Made by a program: the position numbers and the translations under genes
Shown: one piece after another, positions 1 through 7,106 of the stretch
How the letters are laid out: each line of letters starts with the position of its first letter
How positions within the stretch are numbered: position 1 is the stretch's first letter
Source of the DNA: Acuticoccus sp039189655
Lineage (GTDB): Bacteria > Pseudomonadota > Alphaproteobacteria > Rhizobiales > Amorphaceae
Length of the DNA: 32,280 nt
Assembly: GCA_039189655.1 (NCBI GenBank)
Contig: JBCCYN010000030.1
Span: 1-32,280, forward strand
Direction of reading: 5' to 3'
Notes under the pieces: model-generated
Databases searched by the model: none
Told to the model about the DNA's origin: nothing
Seen by the model: only the letters and a program-made list of their open reading frames with translations

Positions 1-1
1 G

Positions 2-1294
2 GACGTCGCCACCACCTCCCAAGCACTGGACATCCACCTGCCGAAACCCCTGGCGGACGAGGACTTCCTGCCCGTCTCCCGCGCCGAGGCTGAACTGGGC
101 CGCTTGCTATTTTACGACCCCATCTTGTCTGGCAACCGCAACATCTCCTGCGCCACCTGCCATCACCCGCGCTTTGCCACCAGCGATGGTCTGTCCTTGG
201 GTCTTGGGGAAGGGGGCCAGGACATCGGTCCGGACCGCCAGGCGGACCCGGAAAACCTCCCCGAGCAGCGCATTCCGCGAAACTCACCTGCGCTCTTCAA
301 TCTCGGCGCGCGCGAAATGACGGTGCTTTTCCATGATGGCCGCATCGAAGTGGACGAAAGCCGCCCGTCCGGTTTCAGAACGCCGCTCGAAGACGAGATG
401 GTGTCGGGCTTTGCCAACCTTTTGTCCGCCCAAACCATGTTTCCCGTTCTCTCGCCCGATGAGATGGCAGGCCACTATCAGGAGAACGATGTGGCAAAGG
501 CCGTGCGCCAGGGCCGCATCACCGGCAAGGGCGGTGCTTGGAACATCATTGCCGATCGCGTTGCGTCCATCGAAGACTACCGCCGCGCCTTTACTGCCAT
601 AGACCCGGACATTGCCGCAGGCCGGGCCATCGCATTCACCGACATTTCCGATGCCATCGCCGCCTTCGTCGCCTTCGAGTGGCGCTCCGACGATAGCCCG
701 TTTGACCGTTTCTTGCGCGCAGGCGAACGGCTCTCGGCGGAGGCCAGCGCTGGTCTGGCCCTGTTTTACGGCCGTGCCGGCTGCAGCGGCTGCCACACCG
801 GCGCCCTCCTCGCCGACCACCGGTTTTATGCCATGGGAACGCCCCAACTTGGGCCCGGTAAAGCGGAGCGCTTTGAGACCCACCAAAGGGATGTGGGCCG
901 CATGCGCGTCACCGGCCGCCCAGAGGACGCTTACGCCTTCCGCACGCCATCGCTGCGGAACGTCGCCCGCACCGGACCGTGGGGACACGCCGGCGCCCAC
1001 GACAATCTTGGCGAATTCCTGCGCCATCACGCCGACCCGGTTCGCGGCCTCAGCGAATATGAGCCCCAGGCCGTATTGCCTCCTCTCGATGCGGCCGGCG
1101 ACTGGGCAATCATGGCCACGCCGACAGCCTGGCAAGAGCTGGCCCAAGCCGTCAGTGCGCCGCCTGTGACCCTCAGCAACGAAGACATCGGCGCCCTGAT
1201 GGCCTTCCTCGATAGCCTTACCGATGAGACGGCTCTCGAAGGTCGTCTCGGTATCCCTGAGAGCGTCCCCAGCGGTCTTCGCGTGGAGCGTTGA
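2..1294 (+). CDS. Di-haem cytochrome c peroxidase / MauG-family protein (5' end outside window)
   Basis: The reading frame is open at the left edge of the window, so the start and any signal peptide lie upstream; the TTG at 104 is internal. Two c-type haem sites are visible, CATCH at about 149-163 and CSGCH at 782-796, spaced as in bacterial di-haem peroxidases and MauG-like proteins. The family signature FRTPSLRNVA follows, then a GPWGHAG stretch and DNLGEFLRHH, as in the second haem domain. Such proteins act in the periplasm, either reducing hydrogen peroxide with electrons from small cytochromes or oxidising a partner protein. The sequence does not decide between these roles. No mau gene is visible downstream. 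The family call is firm; the substrate is unknown. Confidence 0.9.
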   Translation, partial: DVATTSQALDIHLPKPLADEDFLPVSRAEAELGRLLFYDPILSGNRNISCATCHHPRFATSDGLSLGLGEGGQDIGPDRQADPENLPEQRIPRNSPALFNLGAREMTVLFHDGRIEVDESRPSGFRTPLEDEMVSGFANLLSAQTMFPVLSPDEMAGHYQENDVAKAVRQGRITGKGGAWNIIADRVASIEDYRRAFTAIDPDIAAGRAIAFTDISDAIAAFVAFEWRSDDSPFDRFLRAGERLSAEASAGLALFYGRAGCSGCHTGALLADHRFYAMGTPQLGPGKAERFETHQRDVGRMRVTGRPEDAYAFRTPSLRNVARTGPWGHAGAHDNLGEFLRHHADPVRGLSEYEPQAVLPPLDAAGDWAIMATPTAWQELAQAVSAPPVTLSNEDIGALMAFLDSLTDETALEGRLGIPESVPSGLRVER

Positions 1295-1478
1295 GCTGGG
1301 CGCCTCGGTTCACTTGTGATCATCGCCGAAGCGATTTCCTGTCGACCGCCCCAGACAATTCTGTTATGTGCTCGCTCGCGCGAGAGCGCACACCCAACCA
1401 CCACGAAAAGGCTCAACATGAAAATGTTCCGACCATGGCCCGTCCTTGGGACGAGGCGGTCGGCGCATCAGCGAGGAT

Positions 1479-1495
1479 AGTCGCCCAAAGCGACT
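1479..1495 (+). terminator. Short hairpin downstream of the peroxidase gene
   Basis: AGTCGC and GCGACT form a perfect 6-bp stem around the loop CCAAA, followed only by TTAGAGC. It lies about 185 nt after the peroxidase stop and 77 nt before the exporter start. The stem is short and there is no proper T tract, so terminator function is weakly supported. The rest of 1295-1571 shows no convincing gene; the small open frame there has no recognisable product. Confidence 0.22.
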
Positions 1496-1571
1496 TTAGA
1501 GCTTAGCTCAGCCTCGTCAGGCGTCGGCAAATCTCTACCGAGACCCGATTTCACCTGATGGAGGCTAGCCG

Positions 1572-3413
1572 ATGTTTCGGCCCTTCGAGCGAATAATAGA
1601 CCCCTTCGCATCCGCCCGGCTCGACCCGCCGCCCACGGGCATCATCGCCTTTTACGCCCGCTATGTGGGCCAGGCATGGCGCACGTTTGCGGTTACCCTT
1701 GTCGCCAGCGGGATCATCGCTGTCATCAACGCCCTGCTCTTCGTGTTCGTTGGTATGATCATCGACCGCATCGATGTGGCCAATCCGGCGACGTTCTTTA
1801 CCGACAACTGGGTGCTTCTGGCCGGCATTGCGTTCATTCTTCTGGTCGTCGATCCCCTGGTCGCGTTGGTGGCGCTTGGTCTTCTTAACCAAACGATGGT
1901 GCCCGGCTTTACCAGTCTGATTCGCTGGCAGCTGCACCGATACGTCTTGCGTCACAGTATTGGTTACTTCCAAAGCGATTTCGCCGGGCGTATCGCCAAC
2001 AAGGTGTTGCAAACGGCGCTCGCCGTGCGCCGGTCCATGCGCGAACTCATCGACGCTGTGTGGAGTGCGGCGATCTTTGTCATCACGGCCCTTATAGCGC
2101 TCGGCGAGCAGGATGCCCGGCTCACCATTCCGCTACTTGTTTGGCTCTGCGGTTATTTGGCGTTACTTGGGATATATGTGCCGCGTATCAAGAATTGGGC
2201 GGCACGCATGTCGGAAAACTACTCCAAGCTCACCGGCCGCATCGTCGACAGTTACTCCAATATCTTGACGGTAAAGTTGTTCGGCCACGCAGCCCGCGAG
2301 GACGCCTTCGCGCGCGAGGGCATCGCCCGGGTAGCGTCCGTCAACGCCAACCTCATGCGCAACATTTCTTGGCTCGATCTTCTCATTGGGTTCTGGAACG
2401 CGGTTCTGATCCTCGGCCTCGGCGCGCTGGCCCTTTGGCTCTGGACGATCGGCGACATCACCGTGGGAACGGTGGCGGCAGCGCTCGGCCTGGCGCTCAG
2501 GATTAATCAAATGTCGTTCTGGATCATGTTCGTTGCCACAAGTATTGCCGAAAACGTCGGCGTTGTGCGCGATGGCATCGAGACAATTTCCGTTCCCCGC
2601 GCCGTCACCGACGTCGATGCCGCGCCGGCGCTCACCGTGCCTGACGGTGCCATCGCCTTTGAGGATGTTTCCTTCCACTACGGCCGCTCCAAGGAGGAGG
2701 GTACCGGTCCCGTGGTGGACCAGCTCTCCCTCGCGGTGGCGCCCGGGGAGCGGGTGGGCCTCGTCGGTCGCTCGGGCGCGGGCAAATCCACCCTCGTCCA
2801 GCTTCTCCTGCGCCTCCACGATGTGGAGGGTGGACGCATTCTCATCGACGGCCAGGACATTGGCAAAGTCGCCCAGGAAAGCCTGCGCGAAAAGATCGGC
2901 ATGGTTACCCAGGACACCTCGCTGCTCCATCGCTCGGTGTTCGACAATATTCGCTACGGGCGTCCGCAATCTTCCCTGGAAGAGGTGATCGCGGCCGCCC
3001 GCCAGGCCCAGGCGCACGACTTCATCGAGGGCCTGGAGGATGGTCGCGGCCGACGCGGTTATGAGGCCCACGTGGGTGAGCGCGGTGTCAAATTGTCGGG
3101 AGGGCAACGCCAGCGCATAGCCATTGCGCGGGTGCTCTTAAAGGACGCGCCGATCCTGGTGCTTGACGAGGCGACGTCCGCGCTCGATTCCGAAGTGGAA
3201 GCGGCCATCCAGGAACAGCTTTTCAACCTCATGGCCGGCAAGACCGTGATCGCCATCGCCCACCGTCTTTCCACCATCGCGGCGATGGATCGCCTGGTTA
3301 TCATGGAGCGCGGGCGCATTGCCGAAGAGGGAACCCACGCCTCGCTGGTGGATGCCGACGGTCTTTACGCTCGCCTCTGGACGCAACAATCGTCCGGGTT
3401 CGTGGCCACCTAG
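1572..3413 (+). CDS. ABC exporter half-transporter, fused membrane and ATPase domains (ABCB/MsbA type)
   Basis: This 613-residue protein has an N-terminal six-helix export domain (about residues 35-330) and a C-terminal nucleotide-binding domain (about 360-600). Walker A GRSGAGKS is at 399-406, the Q-loop glutamine at about 447, the signature LSGGQ at 508-512, Walker B ILVLDEA with catalytic Glu533, and the switch His564 in IAIAHRLST. All catalytic positions are intact. Such half-transporters work as inner-membrane homodimers or heterodimers exporting lipids, drugs, peptides or glutathione-linked compounds. No second half-transporter is next to it, so a homodimer is likely. The ATG start is supported by GGAGG at 1560-1564, 7 nt upstream. 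The substrate cannot be read from the sequence. Confidence 0.9.
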   Translation: MFRPFERIIDPFASARLDPPPTGIIAFYARYVGQAWRTFAVTLVASGIIAVINALLFVFVGMIIDRIDVANPATFFTDNWVLLAGIAFILLVVDPLVALVALGLLNQTMVPGFTSLIRWQLHRYVLRHSIGYFQSDFAGRIANKVLQTALAVRRSMRELIDAVWSAAIFVITALIALGEQDARLTIPLLVWLCGYLALLGIYVPRIKNWAARMSENYSKLTGRIVDSYSNILTVKLFGHAAREDAFAREGIARVASVNANLMRNISWLDLLIGFWNAVLILGLGALALWLWTIGDITVGTVAAALGLALRINQMSFWIMFVATSIAENVGVVRDGIETISVPRAVTDVDAAPALTVPDGAIAFEDVSFHYGRSKEEGTGPVVDQLSLAVAPGERVGLVGRSGAGKSTLVQLLLRLHDVEGGRILIDGQDIGKVAQESLREKIGMVTQDTSLLHRSVFDNIRYGRPQSSLEEVIAAARQAQAHDFIEGLEDGRGRRGYEAHVGERGVKLSGGQRQRIAIARVLLKDAPILVLDEATSALDSEVEAAIQEQLFNLMAGKTVIAIAHRLSTIAAMDRLVIMERGRIAEEGTHASLVDADGLYARLWTQQSSGFVAT

Positions 3414-3477
3414 GGCGATTTGCGGCCGAACTTTTTGCGATTTGGTGCCGCGAACCGCGCCATGAAATAGAACGCTG

Positions 3478-3508
3478 GGGCGATAGTGGTCCTTTACCAC
3501 CAGCGCCC
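3478..3508 (+). terminator. Hairpin between the exporter and the RpiR regulator
   Basis: An outer stem GGGCG/CGCCC and an inner stem GTGGT/ACCAC are separated by a 3x3 internal loop and closed by CCTTT. It starts about 65 nt after the exporter stop. There is no T tract, so it may be a weak terminator or a structured leader of the regulator mRNA. It also argues against placing the regulator start at the GTG inside it (3486). Confidence 0.3.
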
Positions 3509-3594
3509 GCTCTGGTGCTCGAAACGGTCAGCGGCGCGCACTGCGACGGTGGCGCCTCGAGCGCACCACTGGCGTTTCGGCCCCAAACCGGCTA

Positions 3595-3608
3595 GCAATG
3601 AAAATTGC
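3595..3608. promoter_or_regulatory. Candidate iol operator, copy 1 (upstream of the RpiR gene)
   Basis: GCAAT-GAAA-ATTGC is a perfect inverted repeat with 5-bp arms and a 4-bp spacer, ending 18 nt before the chosen start of the RpiR gene. The same 5-4-5 geometry with related arms recurs at 9023-9036 and 13358-13371 in front of inositol genes. Autoregulation by the RpiR protein is the inference; no binding data are visible here. Confidence 0.45.
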
Positions 3609-3626
3609 AGAACGCTTCAAATTGGA

Positions 3627-4514
3627 ATGCCGGGGGCCATGAACGCCGCGCCAGGGCCGCCTAAGGACCATCAAAGCCTCATTGAGCGGATCCACGACGA
3701 CTTTGAGGCCATGAGCCGCACGTCGAAGAAGATCGCGGCCTTTCTCACCGAAAACCCCAACGATGTGGCGATGCTGTCGGTGAACAAGATCGCCCGCCGT
3801 TGCGGGATTCATGCATCGAGTTTCGTGCGCTTTGCCCAGTCCATGGGCTACAGCGGTTTTAAGGATCTCCAGGCCATATTCCATGAGCGATTGTCGACGG
3901 CTGCGCCCGGATACGACGCGCGGGTGCGCGCTCTCCAAGGGGAGCTCCACCAGAACGGCGGTTCCGGCGCGGCGGACCACCTGCGGCGTCTGGTGGCAAG
4001 GGATATTGCCTCCCTGGAGAACCTCCTGGGTGACGTGGACGCGGCCGACCTTGACCGTGCTGCCGCGCTGGTGGACCGCGCCGACACCACCTTTCTTGTC
4101 AGCCAGCAGCGCGCCGAGCCGGTGACGAGAGCGTTGTTTCAAGCGCTCACCCATCTTGGTCAACGCGTACTGCCGCTGGGTGCTGCGGAAAATCTTGCGC
4201 CCCAGGCGGTGCGGACCGCAGGCCCTCGGGACGTTCTGATCGCCACCGCCTTCCGCCCCTATGGCGATTTGGTGGTGGACGTGGCCCGCGCGGCCTACGC
4301 GAGGGGTGTTCCGGTTCTTGCCATCTCCGATTCGACGCTTTCGCCGCTTGCCAAGTCCGCTTCGGTTCTGTTCACAGCGCCGGAGCACGACGACGGGTTT
4401 CCGCGCTCCCTTGCGGCGCCGCTTTGCCTTGCCCAAGCCCTCGCCCTAGCGCTCTGCGGTCGGATCAAGGCGCGCGCCGCCGTATCGCTAGCTTCCCTCG
4501 CCACGGACGCCTAG
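3627..4514 (+). CDS. RpiR/MurR-family transcriptional regulator, probable inositol catabolism regulator (IolR-like)
   Basis: The N-terminal HTH_6 domain (about residues 15-90 from this start) contains SKKIAAFLTENPNDVAMLSV and a VNKIARRCGIHASSFVRFAQ helix-turn-helix, followed by GYSGFKDLQAIFHERL. A sugar-phosphate-binding SIS domain follows (about 125-270), with DVLIATAFRPYGD and VPVLAISDS. This architecture and wording resemble rhizobial IolR repressors, and iol genes lie just beyond the next gene. The upstream GTG at 3486 would add a low-complexity tail without homology; ATG 3627 or ATG 3639 fits the family better, though neither has a strong ribosome site. The stop codon lies inside the dispersed repeat at 4510-4606. 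The RpiR call is firm; the inositol role rests on neighbours and the shared palindromes. Confidence 0.8.
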   Translation: MPGAMNAAPGPPKDHQSLIERIHDDFEAMSRTSKKIAAFLTENPNDVAMLSVNKIARRCGIHASSFVRFAQSMGYSGFKDLQAIFHERLSTAAPGYDARVRALQGELHQNGGSGAADHLRRLVARDIASLENLLGDVDAADLDRAAALVDRADTTFLVSQQRAEPVTRALFQALTHLGQRVLPLGAAENLAPQAVRTAGPRDVLIATAFRPYGDLVVDVARAAYARGVPVLAISDSTLSPLAKSASVLFTAPEHDDGFPRSLAAPLCLAQALALALCGRIKARAAVSLASLATDA

Positions 4515-4606
4515 ATCCGTTCACACGATTATGCGATCGCATGACCTGCTCTAAGTTCTGGGTTCGCCGCGCGGTTTGAGACGCAGCATGATTCCATGTT
4601 GCTGAA
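4510..4606 (-). repeat. Dispersed 97-nt intergenic repeat, copy A
   Basis: Read on the minus strand, this segment aligns without gaps over 97 nt to 29956-30052, with about 80 matching positions by hand count (about 82 %). Both copies share TTCAGCAACAT, AGAACTTAGAGCAGGTC and end in GATCTAGG. Copy A contains a perfect 12-bp palindrome ATGCGATCGCAT (4531-4542) and a hairpin near the CAGCAAC end. It overlaps the RpiR stop codon. Similar palindromic intergenic repeats are common in Hyphomicrobiales genomes; the function is unknown and it could act in mRNA 3' ends. Confidence 0.85.
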
Positions 4607-4894
4607 GCGCGCCCTAGACCCGATCCGCACTCTTGGTCGGTGTGGTTCGACCGGTGAGCAGTGCTTGCGCGCCTGTGGGTCCCACCTCGCGCGCTCCAAG
4701 GAATACTGTCGCCACCCGCGCAATCGTCGGGGCGGAGATGAACAAATATTCATTGATAAAATCGCCTCGCAATCGCCATATGAATCCTAGACGAACACTA
4801 TTCAAGAATTTCATCATATCGACAAAAAAAGCGAGAACGACGACTTCTTTATAGTAGTCGTCGCAATATTGTTTGATTGAAGGGAGTATAAGAA
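4515..4894. other. 380-nt intergenic stretch, entry into a lower-GC islet
   Basis: The first 92 nt belong to the dispersed repeat. From about 4740 the composition becomes clearly AT-rich, including AAATATTCATTGATAAAAT and a run of seven A residues near 4824. Small open frames on both strands here have no homology I recognise and the minus-strand one simply reads through the repeat. The end holds the hairpin at 4838-4863 and the ribosome site of the next gene. The promoter of the islet gene should be in the AT-rich part, but I could not assign boxes confidently. Confidence 0.6.
4838..4863 (+). promoter_or_regulatory. Hairpin in the presumed 5' leader of the HopA1-domain gene
   Basis: CGACGACT (4838-4845) pairs perfectly with AGTCGTCG (4856-4863) around a 10-nt AT-rich loop. 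It lies 17 nt before the ribosome site AGGGAG (4881-4886). It could be an operator palindrome, an mRNA stabilising structure or the end of an upstream transcript. There is no T tract after it. Confidence 0.4.
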
Positions 4895-5965
4895 TTGCAT
4901 AGAGATGTTGAGAAATGGTTGCATAAAGTCTGGAACGACCGAAGCTTGATTATGAGAATGGCGCCGTCTTACAAAAATCGTGGGCAAAAACATCATGCGG
5001 ACGACAGTATAAACCTTTCCGTCGAATATATATCTGACCTATTGGGCAGTTCGAAAGGACGTCAAACTAGCGTAAAGGATGAAGATCTCATCAGGTTCAT
5101 TGACGTGGTTATGGAGCTTGCTCAGGGGTGGGCGTGTCCCGCGGACTTCATCGGTGGCGACGAGTTCATCAGGAATGTGAACATGTCGCAACTGCGCGAT
5201 GTGGGTCTTGATCAGATTGCAAGTCGCCGCTTCTTGTTGCGGAGGACAAACGCGCAAGCGCCTTTTCGTGTCTTCATCAACGTGGCCGACAAATTTCGCA
5301 CCGAAGCGTTCAAGCGACTGTTTTATGTGCTGTTCACCCAATGTCAGTTCGAGCAGATCGCGGTTGCCGCGCCGGGTATGGAGCGGGCTGATGCGATTAC
5401 TGTGTATACGGCGAGCAAAGCGCACGAACGGGACGTTGTTGACATCGTGCGTCGATTTGTGACGAGGAACGGTCGGTTCTTTGGTAACAAAATACCACCG
5501 CTCAGCGCAAGTGTTCCTGGAGTTCAAGGTATTGCCACAGCAACGACACCACCTGAAATCCAGATTATGCACATGGGCGATTACATGAAAAAGAAGCCGA
5601 AGGGTAGTCAAGATTTTAAGACCTACCGCTCACAGCTTGTTTTCATGTCGCTCGAGCGTTGTATGGCAAGGCAGAGCGTTTTCCGTCGCGGCTACGTCGA
5701 CTTCAAGCAACGGGTCACAGAGAATTTCCGCAAGGCGGGGATCGACGTAAACAATCCGTCTGAGCAAGGCGATACCGTCGATGTGCTGGAGCCGTGGGAG
5801 CTGGAGCACAGGCGGAAGTGGAATAACTACAACACCCATAGGACGATCATGGGTGCCCTAAGCCAGGGCGGCATGGGTGGCATGATGGGAGGCTTGGGTC
5901 CCGCGCCAAAGGTACACCCGCCGAATGGGCCCCGCAAACTCGCAATCCACTCCTTCGACGACTAA
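4895..5965 (+). CDS. HopA1-domain protein (T3SS effector HopA1 / LanY-type phospho-Ser/Thr lyase-like)
   Basis: This 356-residue protein starts at TTG 4895 behind AGGGAG (8-nt spacing). From about residue 122 the order of conserved blocks follows the HopA1 family as I remember it: FRVFINV, then an AxP block leading to ADAITVYTAS, then FFGNKIPPLS, a GIATA-TTPPE block, DFKTYRSQLVFMSLERC, and FKQRVTENFRKAGIDVNNP. The N-terminal 120 residues are not recognised. The C-terminus is rich in Gly and Met (GGMGGMMGG). HopA1 proteins include a Pseudomonas type III effector; relatives in lanthipeptide and thioamitide pathways work with a kinase to dehydrate Ser/Thr. No secretion genes, kinase or precursor peptide are visible nearby, so the role here is unknown. 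GC is clearly lower (near 50 % by eye) than in its neighbours, which suggests horizontal transfer. Confidence 0.65.
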   Translation: MHRDVEKWLHKVWNDRSLIMRMAPSYKNRGQKHHADDSINLSVEYISDLLGSSKGRQTSVKDEDLIRFIDVVMELAQGWACPADFIGGDEFIRNVNMSQLRDVGLDQIASRRFLLRRTNAQAPFRVFINVADKFRTEAFKRLFYVLFTQCQFEQIAVAAPGMERADAITVYTASKAHERDVVDIVRRFVTRNGRFFGNKIPPLSASVPGVQGIATATTPPEIQIMHMGDYMKKKPKGSQDFKTYRSQLVFMSLERCMARQSVFRRGYVDFKQRVTENFRKAGIDVNNPSEQGDTVDVLEPWELEHRRKWNNYNTHRTIMGALSQGGMGGMMGGLGPAPKVHPPNGPRKLAIHSFDD

Positions 5966-6101
5966 CGGAGTGCTGAAATACCCGGCGCTCGGTGCCCCAA
6001 ACGCATTGAGTGCCGGGTTACCCGCAAACAAGAACGCTGCTCGAATAGGTTAGGGGCGTCGCCGTCGCCTCTTCGCGTGCCTTTCCCTTTCGTCAAACTA
6101 G

Positions 6102-6148
6102 GGGCATCTGCTGTGAGAAGAAGATCACGGCAGATGCCCTAACTTTTT
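6102..6148 (+). terminator. Strong intrinsic terminator after the HopA1-domain gene
   Basis: GGGCATCTGC (6102-6111) pairs perfectly with GCAGATGCCC (6130-6139). Inside it a GTGA/TCAC stem continues after one mismatch, closing on the loop GAAGAAGA. A TTTTT run follows at 6144-6148. It lies about 135 nt after the gene stop. The stem could also stop leftward iolE transcripts, but that side lacks a T run. A second small hairpin (GGCCC at 6175, GGGCC at 6189) lies closer to the iolE stop. Confidence 0.85.
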
Positions 6149-6203
6149 GTTTCGTATGTTTGTTTGTGGATTGAGGCCCGTTTCAGCGGGGCCGGAAAAC
6201 GCC

Positions 6204-7103
6204 CTAAATCACAACCTCATAGCCCGCCGCCTCGGCAACGCGCACCAGTTCTGCCCGGCCAGTTTTTGCCATGCGGAGGGGGTTGTTCATCTTAGGGTCC
6301 TGCTCGGCCTCCACCACGAACCAGCCCTCGTAGCCATAGTCGGCAAGGCGCTGGACAATGGCACCAAAGTCCAGGGAGCCATCGCCCGGCACGGTGAAGG
6401 CGCCTTTGACGACGGCGTCTAAGAAACTTTCGCGGCTGCGATCGAGGGCTTCGATCACACTATGGCGCACGTCCTTGGTGTGGACGTGGTTTATGCGCTT
6501 GTGGTGCTTGTCGATGACCTGCAGAACGTCGCCGCGGGCAAAGGCCTTATGGCCGGCATCATAGAGCAGCCCGAGGGCTTCGCCGGTATGGTTCATCAGG
6601 GCGTCGAGTTCGGGCTCGGTCTCCACCACGGTTCCCATGTGGTGGTGGAAGGAGAGGGGCATCCCCTGATCGGCGCACCATTCGGCAAGGGCGGTGAGGC
6701 GATGGCCGTAGGCGCGCATGTCCTCCTCGCCAATGCGCCGTTTGGTGGCCAGCGGTGCGCTGCGGTCTCCCTGGATGGTGCCTGCGGTTTCGCCATAGAC
6801 GATGCAGGGCGCCTCCATGGCCTTGAAAAGGGCGAGCTGCTCGGCAATGCGCTCCTTCTCGCTCTCCACGTCATTGTCCACCAGAAGGCCGGAGAACCAG
6901 CCGCCACATAGCTTTATTCCGGCATCGGCAAGCACGGGGCCGAGCACCGCCGCCTCCTTGGGGAAGCGCTGGCCGGCCTCCATGCCCGTATAGCCGGCCT
7001 CGCGGGCTTCGCGCAGGCAATCCTCCAAGGAAATGTCGGCGCTCAACTCCACCAGATCATCGTTCCACCAGGCGATGGGCGAAATGCCGAGATGGGCCTT
7101 CAT
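6204..7103 (-). CDS. iolE: Inosose dehydratase (2-keto-myo-inositol dehydratase)
   Basis: This 299-residue protein has the xylose-isomerase-like TIM-barrel fold of IolE. It begins MKAHLGISPIAWWNDDL, contains GYTGMEAGQRFP, GTVVETEPELDAL, GLLYDAGHKAFA, NHVHTKDVR and ends with GYEGWFVVEAEQDP, all typical of inosose dehydratase; the acidic and His residues in the ETE, DAGH, HVH and VEAEQDP motifs are the expected metal ligands. It removes water from 2-keto-myo-inositol to give 3D-trihydroxycyclohexane-1,2-dione, the substrate of IolD. It lies 3 nt after the iolD stop in the same direction, with GGAG of its ribosome site inside the iolD end, so the two are co-transcribed and probably translationally linked. 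Confidence 0.95.
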   Translation of the reverse strand: MKAHLGISPIAWWNDDLVELSADISLEDCLREAREAGYTGMEAGQRFPKEAAVLGPVLADAGIKLCGGWFSGLLVDNDVESEKERIAEQLALFKAMEAPCIVYGETAGTIQGDRSAPLATKRRIGEEDMRAYGHRLTALAEWCADQGMPLSFHHHMGTVVETEPELDALMNHTGEALGLLYDAGHKAFARGDVLQVIDKHHKRINHVHTKDVRHSVIEALDRSRESFLDAVVKGAFTVPGDGSLDFGAIVQRLADYGYEGWFVVEAEQDPKMNNPLRMAKTGRAELVRVAEAAGYEVVI

Positions 7104-7106
7104 GGT

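Noticed and set aside
284..1147. Long minus-strand open frame across the peroxidase gene
   Set aside because: Shadow of the real gene in high-GC DNA; the plus frame carries haem motifs.
1291..1506. 71-residue open frame between the peroxidase and the exporter
   Set aside because: No ribosome site, no recognisable product, and it overlaps the peroxidase stop; treated as non-coding.
3598..3642. Mini open frame of 14 codons whose stop overlaps ATG 3639 (ATGA) of the RpiR gene
   Set aside because: Could be a coupling leader peptide, but it starts inside the palindrome and has no ribosome site; most likely chance.
4529..4753. Minus-strand open frame with a peptide similar to one ending at 30033
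   Set aside because: The peptide similarity is explained by the shared DNA repeat; no evidence that it is translated.
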